Source of the DNA: Chthoniobacterales bacterium
Lineage (GTDB): Bacteria; Verrucomicrobiota; Verrucomicrobiia; Chthoniobacterales; UBA10450
Assembly (NCBI GenBank): GCA_003244145.1
Contig: QHBM01000019.1
Span: 1-64,000, forward strand
Reading direction: 5' to 3'
DNA: 64,000 nt
Both the position numbers and the translations under genes were made by a program. Below, piece by piece: positions 1 to 8,385 of the stretch. The number at the start of each line of letters is the position of its first letter. Within the stretch, counting starts at the first letter, position 1. The notes under the pieces were generated by a model. It was not told the origin of the DNA and searched no databases. It worked only from the letters and a program-made list of their open reading frames with translations.

Positions 1-2
1 TT

Positions 3-1238
3 TCTTTGCTCGTCCCGCGCCTCACCTTCCATTTCAGCCAGGTGGCCGGGAAATTTTTCCGATGGTTGCGCCGTAACCGGCGACGCGCGGCGATCGAACC
101 GGAACTGGCCGCGGCTAATCTATCTCGCGCGCTGCTCAGAAACTCCGTCACCATCGCGGCGCTGGCGGTGGCGGTCGCCATGACTGTCGGCGTCAGCGTC
201 ATGGTCTTTTCGTTTCGCCGGACCGTGGAGACATGGATCAACGAAACGCTGATCGCCGATCTCTTCATCGCGCCGGCCTCAAATGAAGTCGTGGGCGCGG
301 TTTCTTTTTTTCCGACGGCGGCGGCGCAGTTTCTGGCCAATCACCCCGCGGTCGAGACCATTGATACCTTCCGTGAAGTCGAGGTGCCGATGGGTAGTGA
401 GAATATCGTCATGGCGGTGATACGCGGGAGCGAGCGCCGCCATTTTCAATTTATCCGCGGCGACAACGCCAGCCTGATGCGCCGATTTCACGATGAAGCA
501 TCTGTTCTGGTTTCCGAAAGTTTCGCGCGCCGTCATCGGCTCGGTGAAGACGAGCCGATCGAGCTCATGACGCCGGACGGTTTGCGCAAATTTCCTGTCG
601 CCGGAGTCTTTTACGATTACACCCGCGACCAGGGTATCGTTTACATGACGGCAAAAAACTTCAGCCGCTTCTGGCATGACGATCGCATCAACAGCGTCGC
701 CGTTTATCTGAAGCCGGTCGGATCCGCCGCGGCCTTGACGGAAACCTTCCGCGCGCAGTTCAGCCCAGCCGGCCAGTACATGATTTTTTCGAATCAATCG
801 CTCCGGCGCCGCATTTTCGAGATCTTCGATCAAACGTTTGCGGTCACTTACATCTTGCTCACGATTGCCGTCTTCGTGGCCATCACCGGCATTTTTCTGT
901 CGCTCACGATTTTGATCACGGAACGTCAGCGCGAGTTGGCGATTTTCCGGGCCATTGGCGGAAGCGCGGCGCAGGTGCGCCGCCTCTTGCTTTGGGAAAC
1001 CGGCATGATCGGATTGCTCGCGGCCGCGGTCGGAACGGCGTCGGGCATTTGTCTTTCGCTGGTGCTGACGGGTGTGATCAATCGCGCCTTTTTCGGTTGG
1101 ACGATCCAGCTGGCATTTCCGTGGCGCTCACTGGTTTTCACGCCGGCGTGGATTGTCTGCGCCGCGATCCTGGCCGGCGTCATCCCGGCGTGGCGCGCCG
1201 GCCGATTGGTCCTGGCCGAGAATTTGCGCAACGAATGA
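3..1238 (+). CDS. ABC transporter permease, FtsX/MacB type (C-terminal part, enters from left edge)
   Basis: Inner-membrane permease subunit of an ABC exporter or lipoprotein-type transporter. The reading frame is open to the left edge, so the N-terminal part and true start lie outside the window. About 410 residues are visible. A membrane segment near residues 45-70 is followed by a roughly 200-residue periplasmic domain, then three membrane segments (about 280-305, 330-355, 385-405). The cytoplasmic loop 'ERQRELAIFRAIGGS' is the typical FtsX coupling-helix motif. The gene ends with an ATGA overlap onto the AttH-like gene, so the two are translationally coupled. ABC permease plus AttH-like protein is a recurring pair in bacteria. 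The ATPase partner is presumably upstream. The substrate cannot be read from the sequence. Confidence 0.9.
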   Translation, partial: SLLVPRLTFHFSQVAGKFFRWLRRNRRRAAIEPELAAANLSRALLRNSVTIAALAVAVAMTVGVSVMVFSFRRTVETWINETLIADLFIAPASNEVVGAVSFFPTAAAQFLANHPAVETIDTFREVEVPMGSENIVMAVIRGSERRHFQFIRGDNASLMRRFHDEASVLVSESFARRHRLGEDEPIELMTPDGLRKFPVAGVFYDYTRDQGIVYMTAKNFSRFWHDDRINSVAVYLKPVGSAAALTETFRAQFSPAGQYMIFSNQSLRRRIFEIFDQTFAVTYILLTIAVFVAITGIFLSLTILITERQRELAIFRAIGGSAAQVRRLLLWETGMIGLLAAAVGTASGICLSLVLTGVINRAFFGWTIQLAFPWRSLVFTPAWIVCAAILAGVIPAWRAGRLVLAENLRNE

Positions 1239-2335
1239 AAGCGCGTTCGATCTGTCGTTCCTTGGTTGGTCTCTTGGCGCTCGCTCTGTTTTGCACCGCG
1301 GCCGATTGGAAAATCGCGGAGCCGGGCTGGCAGTACGAATTCCCGCGAGACCATCACGCTCACCGCGATTTTAAAACCGAGTGGTGGTACTTCACGGGAA
1401 ATGTTTTTGACGCGGAAGGTCACCGCTTCGGCTACGAGCTGACTTTTTTCCGGCAGGGAATCCGGCCTCCCGCGGAACGCGACCCAAATTCTTCTCGCTT
1501 CATCGTAGACGATTTGAAGTTCGCCCACTTCGCTCTGACCGACGTTTCCAAGAAAACTTTTCGCTTCGAACAGAAGACAAGCAGGGGCGCATTCGGCGAG
1601 GCCGGTTTTGACGATGGGAAACGCCTGGCCTGGATTGATAACTGGACGCTCGCATCGAGCGGCGACAACGCCTTCGACGTGGTCGCGTCGGGCGAAGTCG
1701 GCACCGTCCATCTGCATTTGCGCGCCACCAAACCGGCGATCGCGCATGGGGAGAATGGCGTGAGCGCGAAAGCCGCGGGCGGGGCGAGCGCGTCGCATTA
1801 TTATTCGATCCCGCGTTTGGAGACGACGGGCGAAATTTTCGTCAACGGGACCACGCGACCTTTTCGCGGCGAGAGTTGGTTCGATCACGAATGGTCGAGC
1901 AGCCAGCTCGCGAAAGGTGAAGCCGGGTGGGATTGGATTTGCCTTCAGTGGGAGGATGGCGCGGAGTTGATGCTCTACCAAATGCGGCTCGAAAACGGCG
2001 AAGCGGAGGCCAGTTCGAGCGGCACGTGGATCGCGGCTGATGGCGCGGTGACGCATCTCCGTCGCGCTGATTTTGCCATGACGCCGATCGCGTTTTGGAA
2101 GAGCAAGGCAAACGGCGCGCAATACCCGATCGGGTGGCGGGTCACGCTGCCGGCGCAGCACATGGAATTTACTCTTCGCGCCGCGATCGAGGACCAGGAG
2201 CTAAAGCTCGGACCCATCAGTTACTGGGAAGGCGCGATCGATGCGACCGGATCCCGCGAAGGCAAAGCTGTCCGGGGCCGGGGATATCTGGAGTTGACGG
2301 GGTACGCCGGTCCGCTCCGCGAATTGCGCAGGTAG
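1235..2335 (+). CDS. AttH/CrtC-like lipocalin-fold secreted protein
   Basis: A 366-residue protein starting at the ATG that overlaps the permease stop codon. The N-terminus is a short signal peptide (about residues 1-22, ending near 'LALFCTAAD'). The mature part carries the family hallmarks 'TEWWYFTGN' (about residue 45), 'FSR'-like strand motifs and 'ESWFDHEWSS' (about residue 212), which mark the AttH / carotenoid 1,2-hydratase (CrtC) superfamily of tandem lipocalin-like beta-barrels. Members of this family that are coupled to FtsX-type ABC permeases are probably periplasmic partners of the transporter rather than carotenoid enzymes; that is inference from the operon. The 3' end converges on rpmH with only 4 bases between stop codons. 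Confidence 0.85.
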   Translation: MKARSICRSLVGLLALALFCTAADWKIAEPGWQYEFPRDHHAHRDFKTEWWYFTGNVFDAEGHRFGYELTFFRQGIRPPAERDPNSSRFIVDDLKFAHFALTDVSKKTFRFEQKTSRGAFGEAGFDDGKRLAWIDNWTLASSGDNAFDVVASGEVGTVHLHLRATKPAIAHGENGVSAKAAGGASASHYYSIPRLETTGEIFVNGTTRPFRGESWFDHEWSSSQLAKGEAGWDWICLQWEDGAELMLYQMRLENGEAEASSSGTWIAADGAVTHLRRADFAMTPIAFWKSKANGAQYPIGWRVTLPAQHMEFTLRAAIEDQELKLGPISYWEGAIDATGSREGKAVRGRGYLELTGYAGPLRELRR

Positions 2336-2339
2336 CGAT

Positions 2340-2513
2340 CTACGCCTGGGTATGCCGCGCGTAATGGACTTCGGCGCCCTTGGGCAGGAGCCGTTTGCGG
2401 CCACGCTGGCGTCGTCGCGCGAGACAGGCGCGACCGCCTTTTGTGCTCATGCGCGCGCGAAAACCGTGCTGATTCTTTCGGGTGCGCTTGGAGCGCTGTA
2501 AGGTGCGTTTCAT
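2340..2513 (-). CDS. rpmH: 50S ribosomal protein L34
   Basis: A 57-residue, Arg/Lys-rich protein. Residues 1-10 '[10 protein letters not shown]' and the core '[13 protein letters not shown]' followed by '[12 protein letters not shown]' match L34, a late-assembling protein of the large ribosomal subunit. It is about 11-13 residues longer than the usual 44-46, the extra being a C-terminal tail after 'GRKRLL'. The gene is alone: the usual neighbours dnaA, rnpA and yidC are absent. It converges on the AttH-like gene and diverges from the acetyltransferase gene. A small inverted repeat sits just upstream of the start. No strong Shine-Dalgarno sequence is seen on this strand. Confidence 0.93.
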   Translation of the reverse strand: MKRTLQRSKRTRKNQHGFRARMSTKGGRACLARRRQRGRKRLLPKGAEVHYARHTQA

Positions 2514-2516
2514 GGC

Positions 2517-2539
2517 GTAGCCTCTTGGAGAGGCGCTAC
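2517..2539 (-). promoter_or_regulatory. Hairpin in the rpmH leader
   Basis: An inverted repeat with 9 paired bases (GTAGCCTCT against AGAGG-CTAC, a 2-base bulge and a 3-base loop) lies 4-26 bases upstream of the rpmH start codon. It would occupy the ribosome-binding region of the mRNA. A role in translational control of L34 is inference; it could also be a stray repeat. Confidence 0.3.
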
Positions 2540-2645
2540 CTTAAGGAGGTGCGTCGCCTTGTCAATTCCTGCTCATGATCATGAGTAGGATGGAAGGATA
2601 TCCGCATTGCCACAGGCGCCGCTTTATGGAATAACGAGGCACCCC

Positions 2646-3128
2646 ATGAGCGAAGTCGTGATCGAGCCGGCGGTTTTCGAGGATTTGGACGAATTATCCA
2701 ATCTTCTCGGCGAGCTTTTCAGCGAAGAAAAGGATTTTCGGCCCGACAAAAAGAAACAGCTCCAGGGCTTGCGCCTGATTTTCGAGGAACCGAATCGCGG
2801 GCGCGTTTTCGTTCTGCGGCGCGATCGCACGATCGTCGGCATGATCAATCTGCTTTTCACGATCAGCACCGCGGAGGGCGGCTTCGTCCTTCTCCTGGAA
2901 GATTTGGTGGTGCACGATTCTTTCCGCGGCCACGGTTACGGTTCGCAGTTGCTCGAGCACGCAATCAGCTTCGCCAAGCAGAAAAAATTCCTTCGCATCA
3001 CTTTGCTGACCGACCGTCCCGAACTGCGTTCGCAGAATTTCTTCAAGCGCCACGGCTTTTACGAATCTTCCATGCTGCCGATGCGGTTGCTGATTTCTTC
3101 GGAAACGCCGGCGGAAGTGAAGCTGTAA
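2646..3128 (+). CDS. GNAT-family N-acetyltransferase
   Basis: A 160-residue protein of the GCN5-related acetyltransferase fold, predicted to transfer an acetyl group from acetyl-CoA to an unknown amine. The acetyl-CoA pyrophosphate loop is seen as 'DSFRGHGYGSQLLEHA' (about residues 96-111), preceded by the beta4 strand 'LLLEDLVVHD'. The C-terminal 'RSQNFFKRHGFYES' is the usual beta5-alpha4 region. The start is the ATG at 2646; an in-frame TTG 39 bases upstream would add residues without similarity to the fold. It is divergent from rpmH and lies just upstream of the site-2 protease gene. Substrate not predictable. Confidence 0.88.
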   Translation: MSEVVIEPAVFEDLDELSNLLGELFSEEKDFRPDKKKQLQGLRLIFEEPNRGRVFVLRRDRTIVGMINLLFTISTAEGGFVLLLEDLVVHDSFRGHGYGSQLLEHAISFAKQKKFLRITLLTDRPELRSQNFFKRHGFYESSMLPMRLLISSETPAEVKL

Positions 3129-3173
3129 AACGAGGCGCGCTCTCGTCCTTTCGGCTGTAACTTGGCGGCGAAC

Positions 3174-3917
3174 ATGCAGGGTGCTTTTCGCTTATTTCGG
3201 TTCGGTGGGATCCAGGTTTACCTCCATTTTTCCTGGTTCATAGTCGCGGCCATCGAGATCCAGCGCGCGAGTCTCTACAGCTCGAAGGTTTGGGCGGCTT
3301 ACGAATACATCGCCTTGTTTGCGATCGTCCTCCTCCATGAGTTCGGCCACGCGTTCGCCTGCCGGCAAACCGGAGGACATGCCGATCGCATCGTCCTTTG
3401 GCCGCTCGGCGGCATCGCCTTTGTCGATCCGCCCCGGCGCCCGGGCGCCGTGCTTTGGAGTATCGCTGCCGGACCGCTCGTCAATGTCGTGCTCATTCCC
3501 GTCCTTTCACTTGTTCTTGCTGCTTCGGCCGGGGCGGCCCAGGAAACGCCCGATTTCTACCTTTTGGTTTACCACATTTGGCAGATCAATCTCGTGCTGT
3601 TGATCTTCAATATCCTCCCGGTTTATCCACTCGATGGCGGCCAAATTCTGCGCGCGTTGCTTTGGTTTCCACTCGGCGAAATCCGCAGTCTTCAGATCGC
3701 GAGTGTGCTCGGGCTGGTCGGCGCAATCATTCTCGCGGTCCTCGCGCTTTTCTTGCAAATAATGCAGCCGATCTGGGTGGTGGTGATGGCGTTCTTCCTC
3801 ATCAGCCGCGCGATTGCAGGGTGGCAGTACGCGAAAGCGCTGGTGCTCGAGGAAGAGGCGAATCGCGCCGCGCGTTTGGTTCCGATCGTGCCACACTCAG
3901 ATCGTGAATCTCTCTAA
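3174..3917 (+). CDS. Site-2 protease family (M50) membrane metalloprotease
   Basis: An integral membrane zinc protease of about 247 residues, cleaving within the membrane or handling membrane-bound substrates. The zinc motif HEFGH lies near residues 55-59 inside the hydrophobic 'AIVLLHEFGHAFACR'. The third ligand region is 'YPLDGGQILRAL' near residue 150, matching the (N/x)PxDGG motif of the SpoIVFB-like subgroup. About five or six membrane segments are present. The start is the ATG at 3174; an upstream in-frame TTG at 3162 adds four residues. It has no PDZ or CBS domain, so it is a minimal M50 enzyme. The substrate is unknown. It converges on the aminopeptidase gene across an inverted repeat. 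Confidence 0.88.
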   Translation: MQGAFRLFRFGGIQVYLHFSWFIVAAIEIQRASLYSSKVWAAYEYIALFAIVLLHEFGHAFACRQTGGHADRIVLWPLGGIAFVDPPRRPGAVLWSIAAGPLVNVVLIPVLSLVLAASAGAAQETPDFYLLVYHIWQINLVLLIFNILPVYPLDGGQILRALLWFPLGEIRSLQIASVLGLVGAIILAVLALFLQIMQPIWVVVMAFFLISRAIAGWQYAKALVLEEEANRAARLVPIVPHSDRESL

Positions 3918-3940
3918 AAAGCGCGATGATGCGCGTGACG

Positions 3941-4017
3941 TGGTAGGGCCAGACTCTGTCGAGCCGCAACGTTTTCACGATGCGAGATGAACGGCTCGAC
4001 AGAGTCTCGCCCTACCA
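3941..4017. repeat. REP-like inverted repeat pair (26-bp arms, one mismatch)
   Basis: Positions 3941-3966 and 3992-4017 are reverse complements over 26 bases with a single mismatch, separated by 25 bases. The unit GTAGGGCGAGACTCTGTCGA recurs as a single copy at 32075-32097, so this is a dispersed element. It lies exactly between two convergent genes and could act as a bidirectional transcription end or mRNA stabiliser. Its pairing makes it a BIME-like unit; no transposase of the REP-associated type is in the window. Confidence 0.8.
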
Positions 4018-4025
4018 TCAGATTC

Positions 4026-6701
4026 CTAGCGACCCTTCGCGGCGTCGGCGATCCAACTCGCGATCTGCGTGAGCAGACGCGGTTTCAATTCAGCTCGGAA
4101 ACCGACTTCGTCGATCGCCTTGGCCACGTCTTTCGCGGCGGTCGGCGTCAAATCTGATTTGGCGTAACGCTCCAGCTCCGCGATGCGCGCCGCCTCGGAA
4201 AAGAACGTGAACAAACCGGGCGCGTAACTGTTCGCCGCGAGCGCGTCGGTCTTGGCCAGAAGCTGTTTCATGTGCGCCTTCGCGAAATTCCACGCCGCTT
4301 CCGGGTGCTCGCTTTGCCGCGCTACCTTGGCCACGAGGTAAATCGCCCGGCTCGTCGGCAGTTCGTCGCCGAGAGAAATCTCCAGCGTCCGCGCGACGAG
4401 TTTCGGATCGATCGCACTGGCGAGCGCGTCGTAATAATTCTGTTTCTCTTCGATGCTCGTCGTCTTGAGGCCGAGGTCGTGGAGCTTGTTCCAGGTCGCT
4501 TCATCCGCGTAACGCCCGACCACCGCGAGAACCGCGGGCCGTAGATCCGGCGCGAGCGTTTTTGGTTCGGCGAGATATTTCTGAAAACGCTCGCGGCATC
4601 CGGCGACGATTTCTTTGTCGTTCAAGTCGCCGAGCGTTCGGATGAGACTGGCGCGCACCGATCCAATTTTCACCGGCTCGCCGCTCTTCGGTTCCCAACC
4701 AACCTCGTCCAAGCTCGCCCGCAAGATTGAGCGCGCGTATTTTTGAAACTCCTCGCGCTTCGGTTCGGCCGAGAGCAGGCGGTTGATGAAATCGAACACG
4801 TGCATGATCTGGTCGCGCTCGGCGAGCTCCGTCTTGCCCGGCAATTTCTCGACGAGATCGAGGTAGAGCGAGAGCGGCGCGCGATTCGCCTGCACCAGTG
4901 CCCACGCATCGCTGAGCAAATTCACGCGGTCGGCGGAGCTTAGCGTTGGCAACTCCGCGAGGAGCAATTTCCACGACGCGTCATCGTACTGAACGCGATA
5001 GTTTCCCGCTCCCTCGACATTCAACTTCACCGCGCGATCAGCGGCGATGGTTGGAAGCTCCATCGACTTCGATGTCATGAGCAAACTGGCGGGAGCCGGT
5101 TCACCGGCGATCGAATAGGTGAGGGGAATTTTCCATTCGAGCGGGGGCGCTTTTTCATAATGCACCGTGAACCGTTCTTGGGTCAGGGCGATTTTCCCGC
5201 TGGCGTCGCGCGTCAACTTCACGACGGGAAAACCGGGCTGCTGCGTCCAGGCGGCGGCGATTTCCACGACCGGTTTGCCGGAAGCTTCCGCGAGGGCGTT
5301 CCAAAGATCGGCTGTGGTCGAATTCGAAAATTTGTGCGCGGCCATGTACTTGCGGATGCCGTTGCGAAAAACGTCCTCGCCCAAAAAGCTTTCCAGCATT
5401 CGGATGAACGACATTCCTTTTCGGTAAGTGATGTCGTCGAACGCGCTGCTCGCTTCCGCTTCGTTCGCGATCGGTTGCTGAATCGGGTGCGTGGTCGAGC
5501 GAGCGTCGCCTTCCATCGCGCTTTCCTTGCCGATGCCGTGCCGCCGGGTCGGATCGCGCGGAACATTTTTGCTCACCCAGACTTCCCATTCCGGATTGAA
5601 TTTCGCCGTGACCTTCGTCCCCATCCACGAAGCGAATCCTTCGTTGAGCCAGAGATTGTCCCACCAGGCCATGGTGACGAGATCGCCGAACCACATGTGG
5701 GCCGTCTCGTGCGCGATCACCTCGTAGATGCCCTGCTTGGTTTCGGACGAAGATTTTTCCGGGTCGAACAAGAGGCGCGACTCGTAATAGGTGATGCCGC
5801 CCCAATTCTCCATCGCGCCGCCAAATCCGCCCGGCACCGCGATGTGATCGAGCTTCGGCAGCGGGTAGGGGAGGCCGAAGTAATCGTTGAAGTAATCCAG
5901 GATTTGCTGCGAACTCTCCAGCGCGTAGCGGCCCATCGCCGCTTTGCCTTTCGTCGCGATGACGCTGTGGTTCACGTCGCCTTTTTTGGTTCCGATTGCC
6001 TCGAGCTCACCTGCGCACAGAACGTTGAGATAACTCGCCATCGGCGGCGTCGCGGCGAACCGGACTTCCTTGCCCGCCTGAGGCGGGCCGATTTTCGTTT
6101 CTTTTTCGACCGGCATGTTCGAGACCGCGGTAAAGTTTTCCGGAACGACGACCGTTAACTGGAAACGGGCGCGAAAGCTCGGCTCATCCCAGCACGGGAA
6201 AAATCGGCGCGCATCGGTCGCTTCGAATTGCGTTCCGAGCATGATCTTTTTCGCCCCGGTGCCCTCCTCCTGATACGGCGCGTAATAAAGTCCCTGGCCC
6301 CGCTGATTGATCTGGCCGGCGAAGGTGAGTTCGAGCTGATGCGCGCCGGCCAGCAATTCGTCAGGCAGCGTCAGCGTCAGCGTTTCCTTTTTGGGATCGA
6401 GCTTGATCGCGGATCCGGCAATTGGTTTGCCATCGATCGCCGCGCTATTGATTTTGATTTCAAGAGCGTTCAGGACCAATTCGCGAACGGGCTGAAGCGC
6501 TTTCAGCTTGATCGTTTCCGATCCGGCAAAGATCCGCTTTTCAAGATCGGGAGTAATGCGAATGGCATACTCTTCCGGCACCACCTGCTTCGGCAGTTTT
6601 CCGGGCGTACTTGCGAAATCGAAGGGTTTTTCGGCGTTCAAGGTGGTGAGACAGATAGCCAGAATCGCCGCCGCGGACGAAGGAAAACGAAGAGAGCGCA
6701 T
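4026..6701 (-). CDS. M1 family metallo-aminopeptidase, secreted
   Basis: An 891-residue zinc aminopeptidase releasing N-terminal amino acids from peptides. The signal peptide spans about residues 1-23 ('AAILAICLTTLNAEK'), so it acts in the periplasm or outside. The substrate-recognition motif 'GGAMENWGG' lies near residue 293. The zinc site is 'HETAHMWFGD' (about 329), with the third ligand in 'WLNEGFASW' about 18 residues later. The C-terminal third is the helical ERAP1-like domain. The ATG at 6701 is preferred because it begins a clean signal peptide; an in-frame GTG at 6710 adds three residues. A REP-like element separates it from the sigma-factor operon upstream. It is probably nutritional protein degradation. 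Confidence 0.93.
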   Translation of the reverse strand: MRSLRFPSSAAAILAICLTTLNAEKPFDFASTPGKLPKQVVPEEYAIRITPDLEKRIFAGSETIKLKALQPVRELVLNALEIKINSAAIDGKPIAGSAIKLDPKKETLTLTLPDELLAGAHQLELTFAGQINQRGQGLYYAPYQEEGTGAKKIMLGTQFEATDARRFFPCWDEPSFRARFQLTVVVPENFTAVSNMPVEKETKIGPPQAGKEVRFAATPPMASYLNVLCAGELEAIGTKKGDVNHSVIATKGKAAMGRYALESSQQILDYFNDYFGLPYPLPKLDHIAVPGGFGGAMENWGGITYYESRLLFDPEKSSSETKQGIYEVIAHETAHMWFGDLVTMAWWDNLWLNEGFASWMGTKVTAKFNPEWEVWVSKNVPRDPTRRHGIGKESAMEGDARSTTHPIQQPIANEAEASSAFDDITYRKGMSFIRMLESFLGEDVFRNGIRKYMAAHKFSNSTTADLWNALAEASGKPVVEIAAAWTQQPGFPVVKLTRDASGKIALTQERFTVHYEKAPPLEWKIPLTYSIAGEPAPASLLMTSKSMELPTIAADRAVKLNVEGAGNYRVQYDDASWKLLLAELPTLSSADRVNLLSDAWALVQANRAPLSLYLDLVEKLPGKTELAERDQIMHVFDFINRLLSAEPKREEFQKYARSILRASLDEVGWEPKSGEPVKIGSVRASLIRTLGDLNDKEIVAGCRERFQKYLAEPKTLAPDLRPAVLAVVGRYADEATWNKLHDLGLKTTSIEEKQNYYDALASAIDPKLVARTLEISLGDELPTSRAIYLVAKVARQSEHPEAAWNFAKAHMKQLLAKTDALAANSYAPGLFTFFSEAARIAELERYAKSDLTPTAAKDVAKAIDEVGFRAELKPRLLTQIASWIADAAKGR

Positions 6702-6743
6702 GAGCTGCACTTAACAACGCGCCGTCCGCTTTGCATCTTCTTA

Positions 6744-6775
6744 GGTACGGGCGATTGCGGTGAACCGCCCCTACT
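6744..6775. repeat. Short palindromic intergenic repeat
   Basis: The stretch contains the perfect inverted repeat GCGGT-GA-ACCGC (6757-6768) inside flanks GGGCG and CCCCTAC. It fills the gap between the aminopeptidase gene and the secreted-protein gene and reaches into the stop codon of the latter. Its make-up (GTAGGGGCGGTTCACCGC on the minus strand) is of the REP type seen elsewhere in this window, though the sequence is a different family. Confidence 0.55.
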
Positions 6776-7220
6776 ACTGCACCACGAGCAACAACAGCAG
6801 TTGCCCGTCGCCGACCTGCGGGCCTCTGATCACGAGCGGGCTAGCCTTGCTCAGCTTCGCGTCCGTCTCAAGGAGCAGGTTCTTTTCTTGGAACAATTTC
6901 AGGTTAAGGAAATATCCGGCTGCGTTCCCTTCCTTGGAATCGACGTGCAACGAAAAATATTTGCTCGAGGCGAGCCAATCCTCGGAACCGGTCACGAGCG
7001 TCTTGCGTGATTGGCCGATCACTTTGAATTGGTTGTAGCCGAATAATTCCTTGAGCGTTTCTTCGATGCGATTCAGCTCGGGTGGAACCGGCTCCGGCTG
7101 CGCGACGTTGTTCGCGATGACCAGCCCGCTCCAGACTATCTGCGATGCCGGCGCCGAAACCGCTGCTCCAAGCATCAGCGCCAGACTCACGCCGAGCAGG
7201 AGAATGGAGCGCCTTTGCAT
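6774..7220 (-). CDS. Small secreted protein of unknown function, last gene of the sigma-factor operon
   Basis: A 148-residue protein with a clear signal peptide (about residues 1-25, 'ILLLGVSLALMLGAAVSAPAS'). The rest has no motif I recognise. It contains 'ELNRIEETLKELFGYNQFKVIG' -like amphipathic segments, and the C-terminus ends in a hydrophobic strand rich in leucine and valine. It lies 9 bases downstream of the anti-sigma-like gene and is probably cotranscribed with it and the ECF sigma factor. A role as an envelope sensor or effector of that sigma system is an inference from position only. The final codons touch a palindromic repeat. Confidence 0.7.
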   Translation of the reverse strand: MQRRSILLLGVSLALMLGAAVSAPASQIVWSGLVIANNVAQPEPVPPELNRIEETLKELFGYNQFKVIGQSRKTLVTGSEDWLASSKYFSLHVDSKEGNAAGYFLNLKLFQEKNLLLETDAKLSKASPLVIRGPQVGDGQLLLLLVVQ

Positions 7221-7229
7221 GGAGCAGAA

Positions 7230-7751
7230 TTACTTGGTCGCGTACTCGGACGGCAGCGATTGCAAACCGTCCACCCACAGCACCGTGACCCTGTCCTTCT
7301 TCGATTCGAACATGGAGATCGTCGCGTTCGGGCTCACGACCGGGTCCACTCGCGCATTAAGAATCTGAGAAAGGTATTGCGACTGATCGCTCGGGCCTTT
7401 TTCGCGCAGAACGAAAACCGTGCAGACGGCAAAGATCGCGAGCGAGGTCGCGCCGGCCCAGACCAATCGTCCGAGCGGCCACCAGGCCCGCTTCGTTCCC
7501 GAGCTTTCGCGAACGTCCGCGCCACCCGCATCGGCGGCGATGCGCTCCCGCAATTGATGATGGAAAAATTCCTCGTTCCCCATCGTGCGGCCCTGGAGTT
7601 GTTGCTTCAAGAAAACGCCGAGGTTTAGGGCATCGCGTTTCTCGGCTTCGGCGGCAGCTTTGTCGGGCAACGAAGCTTCAAACTCGGCCAGTTCCGGGCC
7701 GGTTAGCTCGCCGTCGATCCACGCGGTCCACTTTTCCTCAAACGTTTTCAT
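7230..7751 (-). CDS. Putative membrane anti-sigma factor
   Basis: A 173-residue protein with an N-terminal cytoplasmic region ('WTAWIDGELTGPELAEFEA') typical of the start of anti-sigma domains, one membrane segment near residues 96-115 ('LVWAGATSLAIFAVCTVFVL') and a roughly 60-residue external part. The classic zinc-binding HxxxCxxC is absent, so it would belong to the zinc-free type. The start codon overlaps the end of the ECF sigma gene by 14 bases, which fits coupled synthesis in a fixed ratio. It would hold the sigma factor inactive at the membrane until a signal is received. The assignment rests on topology and position, not on a firm domain match. Confidence 0.68.
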   Translation of the reverse strand: MKTFEEKWTAWIDGELTGPELAEFEASLPDKAAAEAEKRDALNLGVFLKQQLQGRTMGNEEFFHHQLRERIAADAGGADVRESSGTKRAWWPLGRLVWAGATSLAIFAVCTVFVLREKGPSDQSQYLSQILNARVDPVVSPNATISMFESKKDRVTVLWVDGLQSLPSEYATK

Positions 7752-8349
7752 ACAGATCCCTCAATAGATTTTGCAGTTTCTTGCGAGCATAAAACAAGCG
7801 CGACATGACGGTGCCGATCGAGCACCCGAGGGCCTCGGCGATTTCGTGATACTGCATGTCTTCGGTTTCCTTCATCAAAATGACGGCGCGATGTTCCGGC
7901 GAGAGCTGCTCGATCGCGGCATCGATCCGCGCGCGAATCTCCTGTTGCTCCATCCGCTGGTGCGGGAGCGCGTCCGCTTTCGGTGCCGTGCGCGAGGCCG
8001 GATCGATCTCGCGCAATTGCACTTCGTCGTTGAACTCCGTGCCCGAGCCTTTGACCTGCTTCTTGCGCAGCCAGTCGATGGTCACGTTGGTCACGATCCG
8101 GTACATCCAGGTGTAAAAAGACGATTGGCCGCGGAAACGCGCGATCGATTTCCACGCCTTCAGGAAACTGTCCTGGGCTAGGTCCCAGGCGTCCTGCTCG
8201 TTATGTACCATGTTATAGATCATGCCAAAAACTCGGGTTCGGTAACGGCCTACCAGTTGGTCGAATGCTTCGGTATCCCCGGCCTGGCATTGTTTTACCA
8301 GGTCAAGTTCCGGAACATCGGCTTGAGCCGGAATCGCTTCCGTATGCAT
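7738..8349 (-). CDS. ECF-type RNA polymerase sigma factor (RpoE-like)
   Basis: A 203-residue sigma-70 family protein. Region 2 covers about residues 28-95, including the core-binding and -10 recognition helices ('DAWDLAQDSFLKAWKSI', 'TWMYRIVTNVTIDWLRKK'). Region 4 covers about residues 135-195 with the -35 recognition helix 'EIAEALGCSIGTVMSRLF'. The linker of about 45 residues is a little long. It heads a set with the membrane anti-sigma-like and small secreted proteins and has a 14-base overlap with the former. It probably directs an envelope-related regulon; the target promoters cannot be deduced. The unknown gene at 8386-9054 lies 36 bases upstream on the same strand. Confidence 0.93.
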   Translation of the reverse strand: MHTEAIPAQADVPELDLVKQCQAGDTEAFDQLVGRYRTRVFGMIYNMVHNEQDAWDLAQDSFLKAWKSIARFRGQSSFYTWMYRIVTNVTIDWLRKKQVKGSGTEFNDEVQLREIDPASRTAPKADALPHQRMEQQEIRARIDAAIEQLSPEHRAVILMKETEDMQYHEIAEALGCSIGTVMSRLFYARKKLQNLLRDLYENV

Positions 8350-8385
8350 TATTGGACGGAACGAAGGCTATTTCATTCAACGCCG

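Noticed and set aside
926-2161. Long minus-strand open frame opposite the AttH-like gene
   Set aside because: It is a shadow of the plus-strand genes in GC-rich DNA; its product is Arg/Pro-rich with no motif, while the plus strand has family motifs throughout.
2543-2578. Strong Shine-Dalgarno-like TAAGGAGGT on the plus strand
   Set aside because: The only frame after it stops within ten codons, and the real downstream start (2646) is too far away.
5160-6158. Plus-strand open frame of 332 codons opposite the M1 aminopeptidase
   Set aside because: Antisense shadow; low-complexity His/Arg/Phe composition and no recognisable domain.
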